NCBI RefSeq assembly: GCF_900106805.1
Contig: NZ_FNNP01000011.1
Location: 1-64,000, forward strand
Reading direction: 5' to 3'
Length of the DNA stretch: 64,000 nt
Origin: Ruegeria halocynthiae
Lineage (GTDB): Bacteria; Pseudomonadota; Alphaproteobacteria; Rhodobacterales; Rhodobacteraceae
Part shown: in pieces, positions 9,066-17,883 of the stretch
Position numbering within the stretch: position 1 is the stretch's first letter
How the letters are laid out: the number at the start of each line of letters is the position of its first letter
Made by a program: the position numbers and the translations under genes
Notes under the pieces: generated by a model
What the model saw: the letters and a program-made list of their open reading frames with translations, nothing else
Database searches by the model: none
Told to the model about the DNA's origin: nothing

Positions 9066-9190
9066 GTGACTAAAGTGCCATCACTAAAGGTCGAGCGGCT
9101 ACTTCTACGACTACCAATTATGGAAACTTGGCTCGGCTATCTTTCTTTTATGGACTCGAAACGCCCAGCGTTCATGGGCGGTCCTGTTTC
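9066..9190 (+). pseudogene. GNAT acetyltransferase, 5' fragment only
   Basis: A GTG at 9066 with GGGAGG six bases upstream starts a frame containing SLKVERLLLRLPIMETWLGY and FMDSKRPAFMGGP, which is the opening of RimJ/RimL-type GNAT acetyltransferases. The similarity stops after about 42 residues and the text changes to an unrelated frame. Translation start is intact but the acetyl-CoA-binding part is absent. Confidence 0.5.
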
Positions 9191-9195
9191 CCCGC

Positions 9196-9324
9196 GCATA
9201 CTTGAAAGCTCCAGCGAAGAGTTTTACCCGTATCGACGGCGCCGCCCATATGGTGATGTACGACCAACCCATTGCCTGGGCTGAAGCCCTGGTTCAAATA
9301 AGAAACCAGACACCTACCAACTGA
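9196..9324 (+). pseudogene. alpha/beta-hydrolase, 3' fragment only
   Basis: In another plus frame, right after the GNAT piece, the translation SFTRIDGAAHMVMYDQPIAW followed by AEALVQIRNQTPTN and a TGA is the usual C-terminus of alpha/beta hydrolases, including the catalytic His in GAAHMVM. No start or nucleophile region precedes it. It appears fused by deletion to the GNAT start. Confidence 0.5.
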
Positions 9325-9406
9325 CGAGCGGGGCGGTGTCTCGTCACACACCTCAACCAATCCAACCCCTCTCATTTTCGGAGCGGTGGATCCAGGAGTT
9401 GCACAG

Positions 9407-9919
9407 ATGGATATAGCTCGATTTTCAGAACGCCTCATGGGCATGAAGGACGAGGTTTGGCTGCGACATGCAAACCCTTGGTCCGTTTGGACCCGCGTGT
9501 TGACGCCGCTGCCGCTTCTGGCGCTGGCGCTCTGGAGCAGAGCATGGATTGGTTATTGGGCGTGGCTTGCGGTGGGCGTCGTTCTTGTCTGGATATGGAT
9601 CAACCCACGCGCTTTTTCGCGGCCGGAAACTTTCGACAGTTGGTCCGCGCAAGGTGTTCTCGGCGAGCGTGTCTGGCTGCGACACCGCGATAAGGTTGCT
9701 GCTCATCATAAACGCACCGCAAATGCGGTTGCTTTCGCCAGTGGTATGGGTCTGTTGCCGTTTGCATACGGACTATGGGCGTTCGATCTGGGGTTCACTT
9801 GCCTCGGCATAGTTGTGATCTCGGGTGGCAAGATGTGGTTTGTTGACCGCATGGCCTGGGTTTGGAGCGACTTCCTGCGCGACAGTGGAACTTTAGATGA
9901 TCTGACAATTGGGAGTTGA
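9407..9919 (+). CDS. DUF6653-family membrane protein
   Basis: A 170-residue protein with about four membrane segments. The start region (MKDEVWLRHANPWSVWTRV) and the repeated phrase GERVWLRHRDKVAAHHKR are typical of the DUF6653 family, whose role is unknown. An in-frame GTG lies at 9386, but the ATG at 9407 has AGGAG at good distance and is preferred. It ends near an alpha/beta hydrolase gene that begins 38 bases later, so the two may be co-transcribed. Confidence 0.72.
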   Translation: MDIARFSERLMGMKDEVWLRHANPWSVWTRVLTPLPLLALALWSRAWIGYWAWLAVGVVLVWIWINPRAFSRPETFDSWSAQGVLGERVWLRHRDKVAAHHKRTANAVAFASGMGLLPFAYGLWAFDLGFTCLGIVVISGGKMWFVDRMAWVWSDFLRDSGTLDDLTIGS

Positions 9920-9957
9920 GCAGTGGCACCACATTTACATCACTCGGAAATAGGATC

Positions 9958-10704
9958 ATGAAGAAAGTAGTGTTTTGCCACGGTATGCCCGGCAGCACAG
10001 CAGATGCGGAGCTACTAAGTAAGGCCAATCCTGGCATAGAAGTCATTGCTCTAAATTTGCTAAGCTTTGAACCGAAGGCCATCGACGCAGAACTTTGTGA
10101 CGCCATAGATGCATTGGTTAGTAAAACCGACGACGAGTGTGTTCACGTGGTCGGCTTTTCCATCGGCGCCATGGCGGCAATAAAAGTTGCGGCGTCTAGG
10201 CCAAACCTGGTTTGCCAACTAACATTAATATCGCCCGCTGCCCCACTTTTCATAGGTGATTTTCTACCCAAGATGGCGGGAAAGTCTGTTTTTGAATTGG
10301 CCATGAAGCGTCCAAGGATACTCCGGTTTCTGACGTGTCTTCAAAGTTTGCTGACCCGGTTTTTTCCAGAAACTATGGTCAAAGTATTGTTCGCAAAGTG
10401 CGGCGCTGCGGAAAGAGTTCTTTTAGAAGAAGAGACCTTCAACAGCATTGTGAAAAAGGCGCTATCGGAGAGCTTCGTACAGAGTCCAGCAGCCTATCTT
10501 GCATTCATAAGCGCCTATGTCGCGGATTGGAGCGAAACCCTGTCAGCGGTGCAGTGCGACGTCGTCCTTTGGCACGGGACTAATGACACTTGGTCGCCTG
10601 TTGAAATGTCTCACTCTCTAAAGGGTGTGTTTGGTGAAAATGCCACAATAAACTTAGTTCAAGGCGCTGAACACTATTCAACCCTAATACAAGCTGAATT
10701 GTAG
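9958..10704 (+). CDS. alpha/beta-fold hydrolase
   Basis: A 248-residue alpha/beta hydrolase. It shows the oxyanion-region HGMPG at residues 8-12, the nucleophile elbow GFSIGA (Ser at about residue 66), an acid in WHGTNDTWSPVE and the catalytic His in GAEHYSTL. All triad members are present, so it should be active on an unknown ester, amide or carbon-carbon bond. Start MKKVVFCHGM is chosen because the preceding 14 codons of the open frame overlap the DUF6653 end and lack family similarity. Base composition is noticeably AT-richer than in the genes further right. Confidence 0.8.
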   Translation: MKKVVFCHGMPGSTADAELLSKANPGIEVIALNLLSFEPKAIDAELCDAIDALVSKTDDECVHVVGFSIGAMAAIKVAASRPNLVCQLTLISPAAPLFIGDFLPKMAGKSVFELAMKRPRILRFLTCLQSLLTRFFPETMVKVLFAKCGAAERVLLEEETFNSIVKKALSESFVQSPAAYLAFISAYVADWSETLSAVQCDVVLWHGTNDTWSPVEMSHSLKGVFGENATINLVQGAEHYSTLIQAEL

Positions 10705-11159
10705 TTAACTCGCAAGATTGACATATTTGGAGTTGTAATATTCTGGGATAATGTACTGATCTCATTGCGAAACACCGCTGGAAAGGGGGCATCTTTGGAT
10801 CGACCTCCTCGGTTGGAGGCAGTTTGACGTTCAACAGGATCCATCAAGAATTGTATGCGGCATCGCCTCGAAATTCGCCGCATGAAATTCATATGCGGCA
10901 AGGTCCGTTGATTCAGTCAATTGATGAGTGGCGGTTCCGGACAGCCTTTGTCCGAACCCGGGGGACTTCTACAGAGTTTTAGTATCAACCACATCCACAA
11001 TGCGAATGGAGGTTCATGGATTACCAAATTCGACGCGGGTGCGGCAAACCGGGAATTTTGAGCTTCTAATATCACGAATAGGTACGCAATGTGGCACGGC
11101 AAGGATCAATCTCAACAAACTTCGCCCAAGAGAACTTTCTAAGCAAACAGGCTAGACAC
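10705..11159. other. non-coding spacer
   Basis: About 455 bases. A 44-codon plus frame from 10924 exists, but no family, signal or ribosome binding site supports it. No recognisable remnant on either strand. Confidence 0.35.
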
Positions 11160-11492
11160 ATGATTATCGAAGTTCGTCGCTATACACTAAAACCTGGACG
11201 TCGCGAGGAGTTTATCGAATTCTTTGAACAAGAGAACCGCGTTGCATTGCGCGACGCTGGGATGTTGGTCTTTGGCCCTTTGCGGGATCTAGACAATCCT
11301 GACAAAGTCCACTGGATGCGGGCCTTCTCGTCGCTCGAGGAGCGAGACAGGATCAAAGATGATTTCTACACAGGATCCGTATGGAATAAGCATATCGAGC
11401 CCTTGGTAATGCCCTTAATCGCCCACTTCGAGGCGGATGTGACCGAAACAACACACGGGTTTGAGAATTTCAGCGGTGGCGTTTCCCTCTGA
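11160..11492 (+). CDS. NIPSNAP-family protein
   Basis: A 110-residue single-domain NIPSNAP protein, a dimeric ferredoxin-like alpha+beta barrel fold. Signature features are MIIEVRRYTLKPGRREEFIE, GPLRDLDNPDKVHWMRAFSS and WNKHIEPLVMP. Function in bacteria is not established. The ATG at 11160 begins exactly with the conserved first strand, so the 23 extra upstream codons of the open frame are excluded. No operon partner is adjacent. Confidence 0.82.
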   Translation: MIIEVRRYTLKPGRREEFIEFFEQENRVALRDAGMLVFGPLRDLDNPDKVHWMRAFSSLEERDRIKDDFYTGSVWNKHIEPLVMPLIAHFEADVTETTHGFENFSGGVSL

Positions 11493-12051
11493 ATTCAGAG
11501 ACCCACAAGCCGAGGGGCTGATAAAAGAGAACAAGACCCACTCCACAATATCGATTGCTGTCATTGGCCGGTGCGCGGTAAGCGGTGATGGCTCGAAAAA
11601 GGCCTTGATCGGATGGCAAAATAACGTCGCCACTACACATCCAACTAATCGGAAGCTATGATGGCATGAGATTTCGAAAGCAAGTCGACGCTCAGATCAG
11701 GACTATTGCAGCCAACTGAACATTGTTGTTACGCCGACCGAAAATGGGCGATCTCTGCATCCACGAACGAAACAGGATATCGGAGCAGTTGCAGCGAATT
11801 CACCCTTTTGTCCGCGCTCAAGACCTCGGCTATGACCAAAATCGAGTAGGTGCAGCGAACGACGGCTTTGTGGGCTGCGACTGCAGCACCAAGGCATTAG
11901 GTTGGATGTCGGCAAAGGGCCGTTAATGATGGCGCTGGCGGCTGCTCACCTGCGGTTGGCGGACAGCCATTTACCAGAACTCCCTTGCGCGAACTTAACG
12001 CAAAGCGGTCTCAGTCGTTCCTGGCAATGTGCTAGACTGCCGTGAAACAGA
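11493..12051. other. non-coding spacer
   Basis: About 560 bases without a supported gene. The part 11735-11890 again carries degenerate words of the kind AAAATGGGCGATCTCTGCA and GCAGCGAACGACGG seen in other spacers here. Confidence 0.35.
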
Positions 12052-12774
12052 ATGGGGCCCAACATGACTTCGCATGAGAACAAGCGCAGGCTCTTTGAAG
12101 TTGTTGGTGAAAATCCAAAAGCCCATTTGAGCCCGTACTGCTGGCGCAGCCGCATGGCGCTGGCGCATAAACAACTAAGTTTTAACTCAGAGCCGTGGCA
12201 CATAACCGAAAAGCAACGGATCGCACGATCCGGCGGTGTGACGGCGCCGGTTCTGGTGGATGGCAATCAGTGGGTCCGGGACAGCTGGTGCATTGCGTCT
12301 TATCTGGAGGACGCCTATCCGGGCCATCCACTGTTTGCCAGCCCATCCGACAAAGCAAAGTCTCTGTTCGTCAATCACTGGGCAGACAACACTCTGCACC
12401 CTCTGATCTTTTGCGCTGTTATAGCGGAGCAATTTCCCCTGACGGCGAAGTGCGACAAGGATTACTATCGGGAACGAACCCAGCGCAAATTCGGCCAGAC
12501 CATCGAAGAAATCGGAGCTGACCCAGAATCCGCACGTCACGCGATCAAACAAGCGCTGTGCCCGATTGAGGCAACGCTCGCCGAAAGCCCGTTCCTGGGC
12601 GGCGTAGTGCCAGATTATTCGGACTATATACTGTTCGGTTCATTCCAGTGGGCCCGGGTTGTCAGTCTGACGGCATTCTGGCCGCCAGAGAACGCTCTGC
12701 ACCGCTGGTTCGAAGAACTGCTCGATGCATTCGATGGAATGGGGCGGGCACAACCGCCGCGCAGCGCGTTTTAA
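12052..12774 (+). CDS. glutathione S-transferase family protein
   Basis: A 240-residue GST-fold protein. The N-terminal thioredoxin-like domain contains LSPYCWRSRMALAHK, whose SPYCW resembles the Cys-type active site of beta/omega-like GSTs, then the cis-Pro element VTAPVLVDG and the glutathione-gamma-glutamyl contact DSWCIASYLE. The all-helical C-terminal domain follows. It may conjugate or reduce a substrate with glutathione; the target is unknown. A second ATG at 12064 (MTSHENKRR) is an equally good start. Its 3' end overlaps the end of the convergent GMC oxidoreductase gene by four bases. Confidence 0.82.
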   Translation: MGPNMTSHENKRRLFEVVGENPKAHLSPYCWRSRMALAHKQLSFNSEPWHITEKQRIARSGGVTAPVLVDGNQWVRDSWCIASYLEDAYPGHPLFASPSDKAKSLFVNHWADNTLHPLIFCAVIAEQFPLTAKCDKDYYRERTQRKFGQTIEEIGADPESARHAIKQALCPIEATLAESPFLGGVVPDYSDYILFGSFQWARVVSLTAFWPPENALHRWFEELLDAFDGMGRAQPPRSAF

Positions 12775-14348
12775 GGCAGTAACTCTGATCGGTGGGTGCG
12801 AATATAATCTGCCGTGCGAAACACCAACGCAGCCAGCGTAGCCGTCGGGTTGATGGCGCCGGGCGTTGGAAACAGGCTTGCGCCGGCGACAAACAGATTG
12901 TCGATCTCATGCACCTGCCCATATGAATTCGTGACCGATGCCGATGCATCGTCGCCCATGATTGTTCCGCCCATCATGTGCATAGGATTTCGCTGGCCCG
13001 CCCAGGCATCAGTAGCCCCCGCCGCATTGAAGATACGAAGACCCTCGGTCCTGGCCAAATCTAATCTCGAGGCATTTGCCTGTGGAAGAGAGTTTTGCAC
13101 ATGGGCTTGCGGTAACCCATATCGATCTTTTTTTGATGGGTCGAGCGTGACGCGGTTTTCCGGAATACTATCTTCCTCGCACAACACTGTCATATTACCA
13201 TAGTGCAAACTGGCTTGACGCAAATATGCGTCCAAAGTCTCGCCATACAATTCGGGTTTGGCCAGAGCAGTTCCCAACAGATCGTTGGGTTTTGCAGCCT
13301 GTCCGACAAGCCACGCGCGGCTGCCAAAGGCACCTTTTGCCGGTTGCTTGTCCTCATAGCCCTCAAGACAAAGCGTGTTAGCACCCGACACACCCAAATG
13401 GGGTTCCGTTTCCTGAGTAAAAAGCCCGTGGATGGTCGTAAGTGCGTGAGACGTAAAATGGCGTCCCAGGGTTTCGTTGCCATTGCCAAGCCCATTAGGA
13501 TGCTTGTCGTTGGCGGACAGCATCAGCAACCGTGCATTCCAGATTGTGTGGCACGCCGAGATAACGATGTCGGCAGGTTGCAGGTTTTCCCGACCCTGTT
13601 CATCAAGATACACAACCCCGGTTGCCTTAGACCCTGAAGGGTCTGTTTCAACCCGTTCTGCATAGGCGTTGTGGCGTAGTTCAACCCCAGCTTTTCGGGC
13701 CCGTGGCCATTGCAGAACCAAGGGATTTGCCAAAGCCCCAATCGGACATCCGGCATCACACCAGCCGTCAAGCAGGCAACTCGTCCGACCGTCATAGGGA
13801 ACGGAGTTTACCGCCAATGTGTTTGTCGTGAGTTTCAGCCCCTCAGCATCAAAACCGGGTTTGATGGCCTGAGACTGTTTGGACAGGGGTATGGCAGGCA
13901 TGGGATACGGCTCGCCGGGCGGCGCATTTGTGTCTTCATCGCCAGAAACGCCAAAATAAGACTGCGCACGGTCATACCATGGCCGCAGGTCATCATATCC
14001 AATGGGCCAGTCCAGACTTCGCCCGTACAAGGATTTAACGTGAAAGTCGTCCGGATGCAGCCGATACCAATTTGCGTACCAATGCAAACCGGCCCCGCCG
14101 GTCCCCCAACCCATGGCAAAGTTTGCGGCCCCCACCAGATCGCCTGACTCCCGGACCTCCGGCCCGGCCCATCTGAGCCGCCGGGACCAGATCTGAGAAC
14201 TGATCATATCCGAAAGCTGCCGTTCCGGCCCGGCTTCCAGGACCAGCACGGTGAACCCCGCTTCACCCAGCTCCGCCGCCATCGTACTGCCGGCGATGCC
14301 AGAGCCGATGACGACGACTTCGACCTTATCGTGTGAGATTTTGGTCAT
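12771..14348 (-). CDS. GMC-family FAD oxidoreductase
   Basis: A 525-residue flavoprotein. Residues 10-32 hold the Rossmann dinucleotide motif VVVIGSGIAGSTMAAELGEA followed by an acidic strand end LVLEAG. The GMC C-terminal domain closes with NPMHMMGGTIMGDD and GAINPTATLAALVFRTADYI, carrying the conserved His/Asn region used for alcohol oxidation. Members oxidise sugars, alcohols or choline and often pass electrons to a small subunit and cytochrome. The gene directly upstream on the same strand (14391-14942) encodes such a small subunit, supporting a membrane- or periplasm-linked dehydrogenase. No cytochrome c subunit is present in the window. Confidence 0.88.
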   Translation of the reverse strand: MTKISHDKVEVVVIGSGIAGSTMAAELGEAGFTVLVLEAGPERQLSDMISSQIWSRRLRWAGPEVRESGDLVGAANFAMGWGTGGAGLHWYANWYRLHPDDFHVKSLYGRSLDWPIGYDDLRPWYDRAQSYFGVSGDEDTNAPPGEPYPMPAIPLSKQSQAIKPGFDAEGLKLTTNTLAVNSVPYDGRTSCLLDGWCDAGCPIGALANPLVLQWPRARKAGVELRHNAYAERVETDPSGSKATGVVYLDEQGRENLQPADIVISACHTIWNARLLMLSANDKHPNGLGNGNETLGRHFTSHALTTIHGLFTQETEPHLGVSGANTLCLEGYEDKQPAKGAFGSRAWLVGQAAKPNDLLGTALAKPELYGETLDAYLRQASLHYGNMTVLCEEDSIPENRVTLDPSKKDRYGLPQAHVQNSLPQANASRLDLARTEGLRIFNAAGATDAWAGQRNPMHMMGGTIMGDDASASVTNSYGQVHEIDNLFVAGASLFPTPGAINPTATLAALVFRTADYIRTHRSELLP

Positions 14349-14390
14349 TGGTTCTCTTTGTTTTGGGTTTCTCCTCGGTTAGCAGAATTG

Positions 14391-14942
14391 CTACCAAGAC
14401 CGGGGTGGCGGAATATGCGCAAGATAAGGAACATTCAGATCCACAAATCCCAACTGCGTGCCGTAGACAACATCCACCGCGTCGCTGCGCGAAATGAAAT
14501 AGAAGAAGTTCGGATCTGGATCGGTCCAGACCTGCGTTTCCGACGCAATTGCCGCCTCAACCAATTTCATCCGCTGAACAACCGTCGCCCGTGCAAAGGA
14601 CAAGCCAAACCGGTGCAGGCATTCTTTTTCAATGCCCATGATCCCATTGCGGTAAAATCCTGCCATGTCGCTGGCATCGAGGTATCTGAGAAGTAACAGG
14701 GACGCGGCCTGATCTCCTGCGAGGTTTTCGTCGACAAACCTGGCGACTCCGGCCTGGTCTGCGCCAGAAACGATGGACGTACACCATGCAGCCAGAGTCT
14801 CAGCTTCGGTTGTTGTGAGTACCTTGTAGCTTTCGTTTTCGATGGTCTTTGCCTCCGCGTTTCGGGAAAGGCTGCGAATTACGATGTTTACCCAGAACGT
14901 GGTCGGAATCACACGAGTCAAAAAGCGTCGTCTTCCCATCAT
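14391..14942 (-). CDS. gluconate 2-dehydrogenase subunit 3-like protein
   Basis: A 184-residue partner subunit of GMC dehydrogenases. The N-terminus MMGRRRFLTRVIPTTFW has a twin-arginine-like RRRFL motif and a short hydrophobic stretch, typical of the small subunit that carries the large one to the periplasm. The body contains LTTTEAETLAAWCTSIVSGAD and FARATVVQRMKLVEAAIA, as in family PF13618. Start is ATG 14942 (or 14939), with AGGT upstream; a GTG at 14957 is also open. It precedes the GMC gene by 42 bases, so both should be one operon. Confidence 0.75.
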   Translation of the reverse strand: MMGRRRFLTRVIPTTFWVNIVIRSLSRNAEAKTIENESYKVLTTTEAETLAAWCTSIVSGADQAGVARFVDENLAGDQAASLLLLRYLDASDMAGFYRNGIMGIEKECLHRFGLSFARATVVQRMKLVEAAIASETQVWTDPDPNFFYFISRSDAVDVVYGTQLGFVDLNVPYLAHIPPPRSW

Positions 14943-15034
14943 TTGACCTGTCTCCACCTATTGCAAACAGATGCCCTGATCACCGGGCTGGACCCACGTT
15001 ATCAGTTTCCGGTCAAACCGTCATACACGCCTAA

Positions 15035-15397
15035 CTACCGACGAAATCCAAACTCGGTTTCAAAGATTGCGGGAGACATTCCTTTGAACAGATCGCCCAG
15101 CTTTTCAAGCTCAGCCTGAGGGCCATGTAATTCGACCCCGGTGATCTCGACAAGCTGTTGCGTGAGCTCAAAGATGTGGTTGCCCAATTCCATATGACGG
15201 ATCACTGCATCGGCGTTGTCATAGTCTTCGCGGGATACAACCTTTCCACTGGCACCGAAACTGTAGGCTGACGCCAAATGGCCGGGTTCTTGCCTACGCA
15301 GTTCAATCATTTTGGAACAATTTTCTCTAAATGCCGCTGCATGCGATCCTAGGATCGTCATATAGCCAACGACAGTTACAATCTGCGGGACGGACAC
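15035..15397 (-). CDS. hypothetical protein, 120 residues
   Basis: Not recognised. From the GTG at 15397 the product is mostly helical, with a charged, soluble composition (MIELRRQEPGHLASAYSFGA, then AVIRHMELGNHIFELTQQLV) and no signal peptide or membrane segment. The start is chosen because TAGGAGA lies 7 bases before the GTG. The frame is open as far as 15556 but upstream codons overlap the divergent thioesterase gene. The HxxELTQQLVEITG region looks like a four-helix-bundle or DinB-like segment, which is only a visual impression. Confidence 0.6.
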   Translation of the reverse strand: MSVPQIVTVVGYMTILGSHAAAFRENCSKMIELRRQEPGHLASAYSFGASGKVVSREDYDNADAVIRHMELGNHIFELTQQLVEITGVELHGPQAELEKLGDLFKGMSPAIFETEFGFRR

Positions 15398-15532
15398 GAT
15401 AATTTCTCCTACAATTCGATTTTGAATACACCACAAGAATAAGTGTATTCCGCCCGCAGGTAAAATGATGGTGGGTACCCTAGTTCGGACACCAAGGAAC
15501 ACAGATATTTTCGGCCATGAGTAAAATCGTAC

Positions 15533-15937
15533 ATGCATAACAAAAGCATCCAGCACTGGTTACCACCATACTCCCAATCTCTGGGCCTCGAACTGGTGTC
15601 CGTTTCAATGGAGGAGGTGGTGGCGAAACTGCTCGTCCGAGAAGACATGGGCAACCGAAACGAGGTGATGCATGGTGGTGCGATCATGGGGGCAGCAGAC
15701 TCCATAGGAGGAGTAGCCGCGGCAGTGAACCTTGACAAAGATGCCAGTACAACAACTCTGGAGAGCAAGACAAACTTCATCCGATCTGTGCGGATTGGCG
15801 ACGAGATCACTTTGACCTGTATTCCCCTGCATCGCGGTCGAAAAACAATGATTTGGCAGACCACGATTACCCGACCCGATGGCGGTACTGCGGCGATTGT
15901 GACCCAAACACAACTCACTCTGGGTTGGAACGGTTAA
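15533..15937 (+). CDS. PaaI-type hotdog-fold thioesterase
   Basis: A 134-residue hotdog-fold protein. The family signature NEVMHGGAIMGAADSIGGVA contains the HGG turn and the acidic residue on the central helix (Asp in AADS) used for thioester hydrolysis, and the second half has TLESKTNFIRSVRIGD, the conserved beta strands. It probably hydrolyses an aromatic or fatty acyl-CoA. It is divergent from the hypothetical gene at 15035-15397, sharing a 135-base promoter region. Confidence 0.83.
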   Translation: MHNKSIQHWLPPYSQSLGLELVSVSMEEVVAKLLVREDMGNRNEVMHGGAIMGAADSIGGVAAAVNLDKDASTTTLESKTNFIRSVRIGDEITLTCIPLHRGRKTMIWQTTITRPDGGTAAIVTQTQLTLGWNG

Positions 15938-16033
15938 ATCATCAGATTCATAGCTGGGTGTCTGACGTCAGCGCCTATGGGTCCAAATAGCTGCATTTGA
16001 TAAGGGAGAGTTTCTGGCTCATCGTAATCACTA

Positions 16034-16874
16034 GGCTCAGGACTCATAACCAGAATATGACTGTTGCGGCGAGAGCTATTGCAGATAAGAAGACCTTGGG
16101 GCAGCGGTCATAGCGGGTTGCGACACGCCGCCAGTCTTTCAGTCGACCAAACATGATCTCTGTGCGGTTGCGCCTTTTGTATCGACGCTTATCATATTTG
16201 ACTGCTTTGTCGCGGGACTTTCGCCCAGGGAGGCAGGGCGTTATTCCCATATCTATAAGGGCTTCGCGGAACCAATCCGCATCATACCCTCGGCTTCCCA
16301 ATAACCAATCGGCTGCTGGGGAACTATTCACCAATGCTCTAGCTCCAGTGTAGTCGCTGACCTGACCTGCGGTAAGAAAGAACCGGATTGGTCGCCCAGT
16401 CGTATCGGTCACGGCATGCAACTTTGTGTTCATACCGCCCTTTGTCCGTCCAATCAGACGTCCACGCCCCCTTATTTCAGCCCCAGACTGGAGGCTGTGC
16501 GGTGCGCCTTGAGATCGGTCGCGTCAATGGAGATTGTTTTGTTGTCGGGCGCTTCAGCCGCCAGTCCGACCATGATCCCAGCAAATATGCCCATGTCGCT
16601 CCACCGTTTTCAGCGGTTGTAGAGTGTCTTCGGAGAGCCATACTCCGAAGGTGCATCACACCAGCGTAACCCATTGTGGTTCATAAATATAATACCACTC
16701 AAAACACGCTTGTTATCAACGCGAGGTTTGCCCCGGCTCTTTGGAAAATACGGCGTAAGCCGCAGCATCTGATCGTCGCTCAGCCAAAACAGATTACTCA
16801 TCATGCCCCCAATCGTTTGGGCTCGTGAATCACACAGATCAGTCAAGCTCAATGCCGTTTATGGGTCCTGAGCT
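16034..16874 (-). mobile_element. IS5-family (IS427-group-like) insertion sequence, 841 bp, inactive
   Basis: The ends carry a 15-base inverted repeat with one mismatch: GCTCAGGACTCATAA at 16035-16049 and the reverse complement of GCTCAGGACCCATAA at 16859-16873. The element is flanked on both sides by TA (16032-16033 and 16875-16876), the target duplication expected for this group. Its only gene is a DDE transposase on the minus strand that carries a nonsense codon and a frameshift. The right end lies inside the DUF3179 reading frame. Confidence 0.75.
16044..16801 (-). pseudogene. IS5-family transposase, nonsense codon and frameshift
   Basis: From ATG 16801 the product MSNLFWLSDDQMLRLTPYFP runs through SGIIFMNHNGLRWCDAP to KTLYNR, where an in-frame TGA replaces the usual TGG (Trp). 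Translation past it gives KRWSDMGIFAG, IDATDLKAHRTASSLGLK, then a TAA and a shift into RGRGRLIGRTKGGMNTKLHA. The last part contains WLLGSRGYDADWFREAL and FGRLKDWRRVATRYDRCPK, the DDE end. The normal AAAAAAGGG-like slip region reads AAATAAGGG. No active transposase can be made. Confidence 0.8.
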
Positions 16875-17813
16875 TAATGACGCTCAGTATTTTCCTATTG
16901 AAGAAGCTCGGAGATATGTCGGACCAATTGCGTCGGTCATCGTCATCGAACACAACGGTCATGCTCGCGCGCACCCAGACGCGCAGATCATGCGCCCTCA
17001 TCTGGCCGGGGATGTAGGTGGTCTGAGTGGCGAAGACGTGGTCATGACCAATTGCGCAATGGCCAATCTCGGTCAGGGGTACTCTCCACGAATAGAAGGA
17101 CGACGGTTGAACCTCGAGGTTTTGGCCCAGCATGGCAACAACCTAATCTTGCGCGACAACGACACAGGCGAGCCGATCCAGCACGTCTATGGTTTCCGCG
17201 AAATAGACCGCAACCCCGACTCCGACGGTCCTGCTTGCCCAATCCGGCCCGAAGCGCAAATGAAGCCTTGGCCCACCTTTCGAATGACGTTTCGGGGTTT
17301 CAGAAGGCCTATCCCGAAGGTGAGGTATTTCTGAACAAACCCTCTCCGAACCCCTTGTTGCGGCTGCTGGATACGATGACCGAAGTCACTTTTGGCTGGG
17401 GCATCGGGCGCCAACATCAGGAAGACGCGCCCGTAATGGACAACATGGATCGTTCAGACGACCGGCTGCCGAACAAGACCTACGTCTGGGGAGTTACGAT
17501 TGGCAAAGATGCGGCTTGCTGGACCGATGATTTCATCGTTGGGAATGATTGGATCGTGAATGCCAAAGTCGGTGGACAGGATGTCGTGGTCAGCCTAGAT
17601 CCGAAGTATGAAAGCCTGGGCGTTTGGTATAACGACTTCAATGAACCCGTGACCCGTTGTGATTTCTGGGGCCATTCAGATCATGGTCAACTAAAACGTG
17701 TCGAAACCCTGCGCGCGGGCGTGTTCTGGCACGTCTGGTCCGAGTTTTTCCCAAACACAGATATCAATCGCGTTGGCAGCGGCTCAGTGGCAACCGAAGA
17801 AGCTGCAGAATGA
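16875..17813 (+). pseudogene. DUF3179-family protein, 5' end cut by IS and frameshifted
   Basis: The first frame (to about 17260) has FPIEEARRYVGPIASVIVIE, NGHARAHPDAQIMRPHLAG and EDVVMTNCAMANLGQGYS, which is the DUF3179 core. Near 17258-17262 the similarity moves to another frame, giving NEALAHLSNDVSGFQKAYPE, GEVFLNKPSPNPLLRLLD, YVWGVTIGKDAACWTDDFI and FWHVWSEFFPNTDI to the stop at 17813. The apparent N-terminus comes from the IS right end, so the original start and signal region are gone. The function of this family is unknown. A sequencing slip at the frameshift cannot be excluded, but the IS truncation stands. Confidence 0.75.
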
Positions 17814-17883
17814 AACTCATGGCCAAACAACCACAAACAAACCATCATTTATTCAATCTTTTGTGTTTTTCGGGAGGAACAGG

